NCBI GenBank assembly: GCA_934045905.1
Contig: OW203762.1
Span: 46,339,411 to 46,403,410, forward strand
Direction: 5' to 3'
DNA from: Leuctra nigra
Lineage: Eukaryota > Arthropoda > Insecta > Plecoptera > Leuctridae
Length of the DNA stretch: 64,000 bases
The translations under genes and the position numbers were made by a program. The notes under the pieces are model-generated. The model was not told the origin of the DNA. It was given only the letters and a program-made list of their open reading frames with translations, and ran no database searches. Positions 1 through 10,400 of this stretch are shown here, in pieces (position 1 is the first letter of the stretch; each line of letters starts with the position of its first letter).

Positions 1-1009
1 ACTTTTACTGTAAGCAACAACATGGCATTTTCGGCCTACTGGATCTCAAAATTGGGAAATCTCACATTGTTGCGAAATAACTTAATTTCGAGCTATGGCC
101 CACCTGACAACATATACCAAATTTGGGAACAATACGTTATGCCGTTTGGGTGCTAGAGGGCCGTGAAAACAGTGAAATTACACCCCTTTTAAAAGCTATC
201 TGATGATGATGATTCAGATATCAGGAAACGTTGCTATCACCGCCACAGCCTAAACGGCTGAACCGATCAACCTGAAATTTTTACCACATATGCACTTTTG
301 GCGTCTGATGATACCTTGCCTCTTGTGATTTTTTGTGCCGCCATTTTTAAACCGGAAGTGACGTCATATCTCAAAAACGTCTGGACCGATTAGAACGAAA
401 TTAGCGCCATTCGATTTAGACGGTCATCTATATGAAGTATCAATAAAAAAATTATTATTTTCTTATTTTCTGAACCGGAAGTGACGTCATAAATACGCAA
501 TATTTAACTTATTTCAACAAATTATACTTGAAATACATACATAAGTAACTTACATTGTAACATAGACAATACAAATTATAAATTCAAGGAGGCAGTGTTC
601 TCGGCCGCCATTCCTGAAACCGGAAGTGACGTAATATATCTAAAACGCCTGTACCGTTTGCAACTGAACTTGCTCCTGCGTATTCATTCTGCAACTTTTT
701 TTGAAACTCAATTGTGAAAAATGAATAAACAAATTAACGGTACCGGAAATGGCGGCAGGAACCACTAAATGAAACCGGTAGTGACGTCATATATTACATA
801 CGGCAAGACCGATTTTACGGAAATATAGGGATTATGAATTCAGATGGTCGTTCATAAAGTATCAACTAGATTGTTTTCCTATTACCTATACCGGAAAGGA
901 CGTCATAAATATGCTAAATGACGTCATAAATATGATAATTGACACAAAATTCACCACTTTATACTTTTAAATAGATATTTAGTAAACCTACTTTGTAAAT
1001 AATTATAAA

Positions 1010-1935
1010 TTCAAGGTTGCAGTGTTCTCGGCCGCCATTTTTAAAACCGGAAGTGACGTCATATATTGAAAACAGCTGTACCGATTGCAACCAAATTTTG
1101 GAAATGTGTAGGACTAATAATTATGAATTGAAGACGACATTATTTTCGGCCGCCATTGTTAAAACCGGAAGTGACGTCATATATCGAAAACGGCTGTACC
1201 GATTGCAACCAAATTTTGGAAATATGGAGGACTAATAATTATGAATGAAATACGACATTATTTTCGGCCGCCATTGTTAAAACCGGAAGTGACGTCATAT
1301 ATCGAAAACGGCTGTACCGATTGCAACCAAATTTTGGAAATATGTAGGAATTATAATTATGGATTAAAGGCGACATTATTTTTGGCCGCCATTGTTAAAA
1401 CCGGAAGTAACGTCATATATCAAAAACGGCTGTACCGATAGCAACCAAATTTTGGAAATGTGTAGGACTTATAATTATGAATTAAAGACGACATTATTTT
1501 CGGCCGCCATTGTTAAAACCGGAAGTGACGTCATATGTCGAAATCGTCTGTACCGATTGCAACCAAATTTTGGAAATATGGAGGACTAAAAATTATGAAT
1601 TAAAGACGACATTATTTTCGGCCGTCATTGTTAAAACCGGAAGGGACGTCATATATCGAAAACGTCTGTACCGATTGCAACCAAATTTTGGAAATATGTA
1701 GGACTTATAATTATGGATAAAAAGACGACATTATTTTCGGCCGCCATTGGTTAAACCCGGAAGTGACGTCATATATCGAAATCGTCTGTACCGATTGCAA
1801 CCAAATTGTGCAATTATGTAGGACTTATAATTATGAATTCAAGACGACATTATTTTCGGCCGCTATTTCAAAACCGGAAGTGACGTCATACATCGAAAAC
1901 GGCTGGATCGATTATAACGAAACTTAAGCTATTCT
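1010..1935 (+). repeat. 118-bp tandem array, one ETS/CRE composite site per unit
   Basis: Eight monomers. The CCGG of each CCGGAAGTGACGTCAT begins at 1047, 1165, 1283, 1401, 1519, 1637, 1757 and 1874, giving spacings of 118, 118, 118, 118, 118, 120 and 117. Each unit also carries TCGGCCGCCATTGTTAAAA before the site, and a run reading roughly ACCGATTGCAACCAAATTTTGGAAATATG after it. Five of the eight sites are perfect 16-mers in the central run or beside it; 1401 (GTAACGTCAT) and 1637 (GGGACGTCAT) have one change. Because 118 is not a multiple of 3, the short overlapping ORFs here are by-products of the repeat. Confidence 0.92.
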
Positions 1936-2078
1936 TCTTGGATAATCATTTTCATCTTATACCAAACGCAACTTTTCTTAGTAAGCAAATCGGTTGAGGC
2001 GTATTTTTTTAAAGAAATTAGTCCCTGCTCGGACATGTGCTACAAGCTGTATGAATAAACTAACAAAAGAAGTGATAT

Positions 2079-3158
2079 CCCAGAAAAAAACACTCCGTGT
2101 AAAAAAGGCAGCCAAGTCTCTTTACTTTAAAAAAATTCAACACCGAAAAGGAGTGATATCAAAAAAGGAGCCAAGTCAATGACATTTCCAAATATTTAAT
2201 CGTATTTTTGAAATAAAAGAATAAACACCGAGAAATACTTTACAAAAGGACTTGGCGCATCGTTTTTTAAATTCATTTTTTGATTCATAAGCATATGCCA
2301 TTGATATACAACCGTAATTTAGAATTTTTAGAATAATAGGGAAACATCTTTCAATTACATATTATACATATACCTACTGTAAAATATTATCTATTAGAAT
2401 ATGTACGTACGCGATAAAACTTGTTGCCTATGTTTTCTATAAATACACAATAGTTAGTTATCTTCGTAATATTGTTTCGTGGTCAACATAATTAAGTCTC
2501 ATGCGTTAAACCTTCTCATCATGAAATACATTTCTATTAATCCACATTTTATAACAAAACATTTCACAAAGTACATAGTCACATTGAATTTCTATTAAAA
2601 ATTTTAACTTTATACACTTGACACTTCAAAAATATATAATAGTGTTCCAAAGACAGTTCGTAATTATTTGACAACGTTTCATGATTTCCTTCAGTCAAGA
2701 TCAAATTATGAAAAGATACCCTTCTAATATCACCATATTAACAGTGCTATAAGAATATGTATGAGCCCACTTCCAATTGTTATTTAATTCTTCCACCCTT
2801 ATATTACTTATCTATTACAGCATGAAATCTTTCTACTATCGCCATTGACAAAACTATAAAATAGCCATTACTAAAAGTAGCTTGATTCATAGTTTCTGGC
2901 TCTAATAGAAAGAGGAAAATGTACCTACTTTAAATTTCTTTCCACTTTTAGTATTGAATGAGGTCTTTAAAAAAACGATGCGCCAAGTCCTTTTGTAAAG
3001 TATTTCTCGGTGTTTATTCTTTTATTTCAAAAATACGATTAAATATTTGGAAATGTCATTGACTTGGCTCCTTTTTTGATATCACTCCTTTTCGGTGTTG
3101 AATTTTTTTAAAGTAAAGAGACTTGGCTGCCTTTTTTACACGGAGTGTTTTTTTCTGG
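2079..3158. repeat. Long foldback (inverted repeat) of family A, long-spacer version
   Basis: The left arm (2079 to about 2267) is repeated in inverted orientation at about 2970-3158, near perfect over roughly 190 bp. The outer ends read CCAGAAAAAAACACTCC and its complement. Each arm carries the heptamer GCCAAGT or its complement three times (next to the outer end, mid-arm, and in ACTTGGCGCATCG beside the spacer). The spacer of about 700 bp is AT-rich and has no ORF. The other three foldbacks in the window have spacers of about 70-100 bp, so this copy is either a longer ancestor or has gained an insert. Confidence 0.88.
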
Positions 3159-3339
3159 TTTTGCTTACAGCAAGCACTTTTAACTTTCTACCAAAATATT
3201 ATTTGGAAATTCAAAGGGCCATGCTATGTTCAAAACTCTTAAAAATCCATCAAATCCACTTAAGGATCACAATTTTTCTCCGGGGCTACGAGCCCTGGAC
3301 TCACGTCTTCTGTGGGCTCTTACCCCAGCTACCCTTTGT

Positions 3340-3513
3340 CATATGTAAGAGATTTGGCTTCCAAACGTCTCAAAATTGATTTTGAAGTGCCAGAAAACCA
3401 AAAAACGCCCTGCGGGGCAAAGTGGGGGGGCACGCCCCCCACACCCCCCTTAACGCGTGGAAATTCCTTCCCCAGGCCTTTTCCCCCCTTGGCATTATTC
3501 CTGCCGGCGCCCA
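3340..3513 (+). mobile_element. Right part of a hAT-like miniature element (family E relic)
   Basis: The text around 3355-3420 (ACGTCTCAAAATTGATTTTGAAG, then AAAAACGCCCTGCGGGGC) matches the interior of the elements at 44655-44963 and 63172-63550. The right end resembles theirs (CCTGCCGGCGCCCAT). I could not identify a left terminus or a target duplication, so it is probably truncated. The start coordinate is approximate. Confidence 0.5.
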
Positions 3514-4192
3514 TCTTGGCCCCCCCTAATTATTTCTCCTGCGCACGCCTATGTTAGCAACATCATTGTTTACCTTTTATTTTTTCTGCCAAAGCGCTGT
3601 ATACTCTGTATAAAATAATAATATTAGTGTATTTAGTCCCCATCATTACCAATGGCGCCATTTTAATTTTGAATCCATCCAAGAAAGCAGCTGGATGAGG
3701 TGCTGCTAGAAGCTCGGCACGGAAACGGATTGATGACATATTTGGCCACGCCCACTAATCCAATGTATTGACGTACAACTTTTTGACTTGGATGGATTCC
3801 GTCCTTCCATCCAGATGGATTTACTTACACTAGGAATAAGAGTAGCCAAAGCTGCTCTCAGTAGACAGGTTTGCCAACCCTGGAACAATTTAGGCGGGAA
3901 TATTCAAACTTCAGTGTTGATCGTAGATAAAATGCATAAGTTTCATTTGGCCGTATATAGTGCGAGTTAGCTTTTAAAGGCAAAAAATAATGAAAAAAAC
4001 TTCTCGTTATATTTAGATCAATACGGTGTACTAATTAATTCCTTTTTTTTATATATATATTTCGAACTTTTTTAATTTGAACTGCGATTTTTTGGGTCAC
4101 CTTGAATTCGAATTAACGAGGGTTTACTGTATTTTCTCGTTAAGTACTCTCAACCTAAGATAAAGGGTGGATAGTCTTAAGTCTACACAAGT
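3514..4192. other. No gene seen
   Basis: AT-rich sequence left of the E1 exon. It may be part of the last E1 intron, but I see no exon with E1 coding similarity here, and none of the short ORFs is recognisable. Confidence 0.5.
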
Positions 4193-4331
4193 CCCGGTTG
4201 TGCAATGTCCCGATAAAGTTAGCGGCAGGATTTATCGGTTGAAATCTTGGCAACAGACAGCCAATGAAACACAGCCATCTAGATCGCTAAAGTAGACTTC
4301 ATCTTGCTTATTGGGACATTGTACAACCGGG
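4193..4331. mobile_element. Short MITE with 24-bp terminal inverted repeats
   Basis: The left end reads CCCGGTTGTGCAATGTCCCG followed by ATAA. The right end is its complement, with 2 mismatches in 24 (TTATTGGGACATTGTACAAC then CGGG). The interior of about 90 bp has no ORF. The family is not known. If the reading is right, it sits in the last E1 intron, about 440 bp before the splice acceptor. Confidence 0.7.
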
Positions 4332-4414
4332 CCTTATTGGGACATTGTGCAACCGAGCCTTATTCGGACATTGTGCAACCGAGCCTTATTCGGACATTGT
4401 GCAACCGAGCCTTA
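4305..4414 (+). repeat. 26-bp tandem repeat grown from the MITE end
   Basis: The unit reads about TTATTCGGACATTGTGCAAC followed by CGAGCC. The word GACATTGT starts at 4315, 4341, 4367 and 4393, an exact 26-bp period. The first unit is the right terminal repeat of the MITE at 4193-4331, so the array looks like a tandem amplification of that terminus. Confidence 0.88.
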
Positions 4415-4769
4415 GAAATATTGGATTGCATCTACACCCTCCTCTCCTCTTATAATTGTAGTTGAGCTCTCATTTTATTGATAATTAATAGGTAACGGGG
4501 ATTGATTGTGAAGAAACCTGACCAGCAGTCGTTCTTATTTATTTGACAATGGATTTTCTTTGGCCGAGTGTACTGTACATTATTGTAGTACATAGAATTA
4601 GAAACAAAATTAAGAAGTAAGAACACATGAGTCATGACACACATTAAACACCTACCATACAAAACAGAAAATATGTAATATGATGCAAGGTGCTTATTAT
4701 AATTTTACCAAAGATATTTTACTGATATTCGGTAACCATGGTTATGGATTTCTTATTTGTTTTGTTTAG

Positions 4770-6259
4770 AGGCTGCCGCTGCGGAGTCTGTTGGTATGAC
4801 TGCCGTGTTGGTCGTTCGTGATGGCAACGCTGCTCTGAGTGATGAGGACCGTCAGAAATATCTGGTCATTGATTCGCTGAGCGACTTCGAATGGGAGGGT
4901 TCCATCAAGCGACTCAAGATCTCCGTCGATGATGAGCCGCTGCCTGCTGATGAGAAATTGCTTGTCGATTCCCAGCCGGTGAGTGCAACCAAAACAGATG
5001 ACGTAACTGAGGATGTTGAGATGCCCTTGGTTGACAATAACATAGCTGATAAGAATGATACACAAGTTGAGGTTAATGAGGTAAACCCAGTTCTTGCTAG
5101 TTTAGAGAAGAACATAACAGAGGAGCCGGCAATGAAAGAAGTTGTTGATGAGCTTCCAGAGGCTGGAGTTTCTAGCACTGTCTTGGCTGTTGCTGGTGTA
5201 GTTGCCTCCATTTTGAAAAATGATTCTGATGAGAAAAAAGAGACCTTGCCGGAAGAGTTAGAAGCAGCAACAGAGGCTAAGGATATTGTGGACCAACAAA
5301 TTTCTGTAGTTGAGGGTGGTGAAGCAAAGACCGAAGAGAAGGAAAATTTGCCAATGAGTCCGACTATTAAGGAGCAACAAGTAGACATGGCAGATAAAGA
5401 GACTGTTTTGGATAAACCGGAGATGAAGGAAACGGCAACTGAACTAGTGGTGACCGAGCATAAAGAACTAGAGTCTTCCGCTGTGGAAAAACAGATCTCT
5501 GAGGTGGAAGGCGAGGAAGAAAAGTCCGAAGAGAAGGAAATGTCACCAATGAGTCCGACTATTAAGGAACAACAAGTAGACATGGCAGATAAAGAGACTG
5601 TTTTGGATAAACCAGAGATGAAGGAAACGGCAACTGAACCAGTGCTTACTGAACATATGGAACCAGAATCTCGCATGGATGAAAAACAAATTCCAGTGGC
5701 AGAGGACGTGGAAGAAAATTGCGAAATGAAAGACGTTTCACCAAAGATTTCGGCCATTATGGAGCAACAAGTGGATATGGCAGATAAAGAGGTTTTGAAA
5801 GAGTCTGAGATGATAATGGGAACTGAACCTGTGGTGAATGGAGGTTTGGAACCTTCAGTGGCTGAGAAGATGAATACTGTCAAGTCCGGCTCTGAAATGA
5901 AAGAAGTTGCAAGTGGAAATGGGATTTTAGAAACAGAGACTCAGGTTGTGAAGAGTGGGCAAGGATCAACTGAGGAAGAAATATTGCCAGTTGAAGCTGA
6001 CCTAAAAGACAAGGCAGTTGAATCAAAGGTGGAAGAACATTTGTCACCTGCTGTACCTAGCAATATTTTTGCCGTTAAAGCTGACAATCAAAGTCAGGTA
6101 ATTTCAGAACCTAAATCTGGTTGTAAATCAGATGTTGTTGAACCAGAGAAAGAAAATTTGCCAGAAGGTCCTGAATTGACAGTTGATCCAATTGTAATGG
6201 GAGTTGACAAAATTACTGACCAGGTGGAGATAGGTCAAGGCGATGGTATTGAAAAATAG
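4770..6259 (+). CDS. Enolase-phosphatase E1 (acireductone synthase), last coding exon
   Basis: E1 is a HAD-family enzyme of methionine salvage. It enolises and dephosphorylates 2,3-diketo-5-methylthiopentyl-1-phosphate to acireductone in the cytosol. The exon opens after an acceptor (TTGTTTTGTTTAG, AG at 4768-4769). Its first two bases complete a codon that would be Glu if the preceding exon ends in G. The first 40 or so residues (EAAAAESVGMTAVLVVRDGN, then ALSDEDRQKYLVIDSLSDFE) match the C-terminal strand and helix of E1. About 450 further residues form an acidic, low-complexity, probably disordered tail, whereas the compact enzyme is about 250 residues long. The tail has three 65-residue repeats. 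The catalytic Asp motifs lie in exons left of the window. The stop is TAG at 6257-6259. The identity is secure; the role of the tail is unknown. Confidence 0.85.
5297..5834 (+). repeat. Three 65-codon (195-bp) repeats inside the E1 tail
   Basis: Units start at about 5297, 5492 and 5687 and begin QISVVEGG, QISEVEGE and QIPVAEDV. The first two share the block SPTIKEQQVDMADKETVLDK and are almost identical at the DNA level too, so that duplication is recent. The third has diverged and lost a few residues after MADKEV. Confidence 0.9.
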
Positions 6260-7182
6260 TGAGAATACTGAATTACGAGCAGTCATGAAATGTTGCTACT
6301 GACTGGCAAGAATTCTGCTTACACGATTAGTCTTTCACCCGTAAGCATCCATTTCCATTTATCAAATTGCAATCAGTACCGATCAAGGTACCGATTCAAT
6401 ATTGCTTTAATAATTTTTAGATTAGTGTTCTTTGTGCCAATTTGGTATTGCGCAATGGGCCGGCCATGTTCGGCTTACTTGAATCTCCCTCAGCGTTGCT
6501 CTTATCCTACCCCTAGCTTCCTGACAGCTCGCACAATTCCTTGCTACGCGACTTCCTATGTGTCGAGATGAAGACTGAAAGGGGAAAAGAGGGTGAGAGT
6601 GCATTTAGTTGACTAGCTTCATTGCGATTTGCAATGTATAAGTTCATAATTTACTTTAATTTGGATGGTATCTACTATATAATATTGTGTAATATTGTGA
6701 AATAATTACTTGGAAAATCAATAATGTCTAAATTGTGTGTCTAGTTCTTATTCAGATTAAAACAAAAATAGTAGCCGACGGTTTTGCCAAATCTCGGGGT
6801 CTCGATTCATTATTGATCTTTCTGTTGGCTGAATATTAAAATCATAAAAAAACATAATGTACTAAAAAGAAAAATTGTTATAAGGATGGATCCTTTTTTA
6901 TATTTCACAAACAGGGAATTCGCATAGATATGATTTCAGATTATTTATTTTAAGTGCCTACATATTCACCCCAAAAACTTTGTATTTTATTTGTAGATTT
7001 TTTACACTTGTATTTAAGTTATAAATTAATGAGTTCTGGCTGTCAAGTTCACTCTCGAAAATGGCATTTTGGCTCGCATTATTCTGCTACGGCACTGAAC
7101 TGCAATTAAACGTGAACCAGCAACTTTGTGCCAATCGCTGGGCTTAAGAGTCCGTTGTACTAAAAGGTAATCGTTGGATGTA
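6260..7182 (+). other. Presumed 3'UTR and downstream flank of E1
   Basis: AT-rich and non-coding. The nearest usable polyadenylation-like hexamer is ATTAAA at 6756-6761. Canonical AATAAA occurs later, near 7792, 8320 and 8692. Which is used cannot be told from sequence. Confidence 0.45.
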
Positions 7183-7498
7183 ATGTTTCCTGAATGTCAC
7201 TAACTTTTGAACCATTAAAATTATGTAAAATGTGAAAACTAATTCGAGTACTAATCTAATTAATTATTTGGTGGTTCTTGGCAATACCAACTTTTAACAA
7301 CTATATTTGTGCCCAAACTAGTGGAAATTTTTAAAAAACTGAGAAATTTCAGATTTTCCACGAGTTTGGGCCAAAATATTGTACATTGTTGTATTTATAT
7401 TGCTAAGGTAGGTAGACTAAAAAATTAGTTACTCGAATTAGTTTACACATTTTTCATAATTTTAGGGTTCAGAAGTTATAGCGACATTTAGGAAATAT
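7183..7498. mobile_element. Palindromic (foldback) miniature element
   Basis: The whole stretch folds on itself. The ends ATGTTTCCTGAATGTC and GACATTTAGGAAATAT pair. Further in, CTAATTCGAGTACTAAT (left) pairs with the right-hand ATTAGTTACTCGAATTAG. The centre pairs GTGCCCAAACTAGTGGAAA with TTTTCCACGAGTTTGGGCC around a short loop. It lies between the convergent E1 and taranis genes and could be transcribed as part of a 3'UTR hairpin. Confidence 0.8.
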
Positions 7499-10400
7499 GA
7501 AGCCGTCTCCTAAGCCTCGTTTACAGTGAGTCCCGTGCCGCGTTGAGCAAAATGCGAGCACCAATCAGAGATCAAGGTCAGACCCTTTGACACATCGAGC
7601 ACTCCTCGCACCCGAAAAAGAGGGGTCGCGAGAAGCACTGTAATTGGCGCTTAGGTCACGCTGCCTCAAGTCAATCAGATTACTTTTTAACTGAGATTGG
7701 CGGGATTCAAAAAATGAGTATACCTACAATAATTAAATTGCTTACCTAATTGAGCCATAAATATTTGACACTATGTTTAGTTCTGCAATTGAATAAAACT
7801 GTAAAACGAAATATCCATCCTAAACACATATTGGAGACTTGTGCATATTCCCTATTTTGTGATGGTTTACAAGGTCCTTTTAGTGCAGTAGTTGTAGTAG
7901 ATACCTACCTTTAATAATGTGATCATTGGCCAAATAGGCTGTGAGGTTGATTGCTCGTATACGATCCAAGTGATAGCAGTGGTTATGAAGTAATCTTGCT
8001 GCCTAGATTATGCTACACAGCTGTAATGTAGTAACTAGGTACTGTGTAAGTGGAAATTGTGTATTTTGTATTGGATCATTATCATATTGAGAATTGGAGT
8101 GAACTTTTTAAATTTGAAAGGATGGACATATCATGATGTCACCAATAAAGATGCAACGTATTATTTCACTTTTCATTACATTGTTTTAAAAATAGTAAAG
8201 CGAAATGGGACTGATGGACGTTCATTTCATTCTTTTGTACTTGCTTCATTCAGTAATTATCACTTTTTTACCTCTAGGTTAAGTATTTTAACTTTTGTAT
8301 TTTTATTTGTGAAAATACTAATAAACGATCAGTAAAACACCAATTTATGTTTCTCACAATTATTTCAGACCCAACATGATATTATACATTGTGTAGTTCT
8401 TTGAGTATCTGTCATCCTTTGCACAGGAAGCAAGTCACATTACGCCAGCAATATCAACAGTTTGAAAACATGTGGATTAGGATCATTGGACACCTTCCTT
8501 CTCAATGACAAGGTTGCTGATGGCTACTTGTTGGCAAGATATGTACTCTGCTGAGCCTGCATGCATGTATTGGAAATACTATGTGTTCAGTGCATACATT
8601 TCCTACTTACAAGCTTGTTTTTTTTTTGGTGTGAAGTGTAGATTTACCTCCAGCCACTTTCCAGTGCTCCTACTTCGGAATATTGTTCTGAAATAAATTC
8701 TAAATTTACCAGCCAGCAGTAAAATTTAAAAAATTTGGCAGAGGCCAAAATATAAATGCCCACCCAATACTTTAATTAACGGACTATTTGATGACTTTGC
8801 TGATCACTATTTCCAAAGACTGCACAGCAAGACCATAATGTCAATTTGCCAATATATTAAATATAGTATATACAGACTGAGACAATGGATGATGTAGCTT
8901 ATCGAAATTTATCGATGGCCATCTTAACAGTACAGTAAAGATGATTGTGTGTATGTACTTTACTTGCAAGTGGTTTGGTTAATTATTGTAATCAACTTCA
9001 TTGGTTAATTAGTGAGTATCTATAAGGGAGGGTTTTAATGTAATGCACAGAATATGAAAACTTTGTTATTTGGAAACCATTGTTTATTGCTCATATTATA
9101 TTTACTGTACAAGGACGTATGGTGTATCTATATAATTACATTCGTAAATCGCTAATCAAATAAATACATTTATCTGATTTCATCAAATCATATAATATTA
9201 ATCTTATAAACTCTATTTATGGTATTGAACATACATTATAAAGCACAGAATTAGCTGCCACTTTTCCACAAAATCAGTAAAACATTCTTTGGCTTCATCA
9301 ACATAGGAAAAGAATCTATTAAAAATGTACAATTCCTTCAATCTACCAAGAGTCCTCCAAATACATGGGACCATTCCTCACACTCAATTCAGCCAGTGAT
9401 AAATTGTGGCGGAATTCTCCCATGGCTCGGTGGATATTTGGAAAAGGTATTGTTTTCTTAGAACATTTTACTGATGATCCAATATGATTTCCATTTAAGT
9501 ATTCCAATAGATCTTGAAAATAATATGAAGTTTAATTGTAATGATTGTACAATACTCCACAATTGAAATGTTACTGTGCATACTAGCTTCTCAGTTTTGC
9601 AATGAAAAATAATTTTTGGGCTCAAGCAGTGAGTGAACTACCTGTATAAAGAAATTGTGATATCGACAAGATTCCATCATTGTTCCCTTCATTTTCTTTT
9701 ACGTGCCTTCAGTTGTAAAATATATAATATTACTAATATTTGAAATACTTGTCATTCGGTTCTGCTCGAGAAAAATTTCTTAGGTATTGTGGGCCTCTTA
9801 AAATAAGGGCATGCAATAATCCCTACTTTATTTGGATTATTTGTCATAAGTATTTTTATTGCAATTTGATCACTTTATAATGTATCAGTACCAATAATTA
9901 AGATAATACTAGTTATTTGCATACTTTTTTCATCAGTACAATAATTAATGTAACGACAACGAGTTTGTACAAGACTATTATCACAGCACAGTCATTTCAG
10001 AGGGCACTGTCCATTCTCGTCATTTGTCCATTCCATATTATCACAACCGAATTACTTTGGCCATCTGAAAATTATTTTTGTCAATATATTAAGCACTCTA
10101 CATTGTTCATAATGTTTATAAATTGTAGATGTGCAGATGCAGTAGCAGGTAGGAAATTCTTACAAATTTTGAGGTGTGTTGATGGTCATTACCTGGCCAA
10201 CATTTGCATACACATACCAAAATGTATCATTAATATACCTACATCTTAAAAAGGGTTTGAGAATGTTTATTACTTTTAGTTTTAACTCAATTTTCTGTGC
10301 CGTTGTTGTTTGATTTGAAATAGTAATAGGTGCAAAATATTGGACTAGATATAGCTCAGTTACCAATACTTATTGTGTGTTAACCATACAGGGTTTAATG

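Larger units (their letters stand above)
1..3158 (+). mobile_element. Family A composite repeat, copy A (left end outside window)
   Basis: Non-coding repeat whose parts recur at 54873-56174, 56190-56922, 56923-58994 and 60807-62661. In order it has a conserved head (1-350), degenerate ETS/CRE units (352-960), a regular 118-bp array (about 1010-1935), a linker (1936-2078) and a foldback (2079-3158). The terminal hairpin seen in the other copies would lie left of base 1. No transposase or Rep/helicase ORF is visible, so it would be non-autonomous. I cannot assign a superfamily: the terminal hairpin recalls Helitron-like elements, while the foldback recalls long-TIR DNA elements. Confidence 0.75.

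Noticed and set aside
1017..1701. Four overlapping ORFs of 60-70 codons with similar proteins
   Set aside because: They come from the 118-bp tandem repeat read in shifting frames; 118 is not a multiple of three.
1010..1935. CRISPR-like regular array
   Set aside because: Eukaryotic context, 118-bp head-to-tail monomers without distinct spacers, and no cas genes.
4852..5883. 343-codon ORF on the minus strand, Ser/Thr-rich
   Set aside because: Antisense shadow of the E1 tail; its composition follows from the Glu/Lys-rich sense frame.
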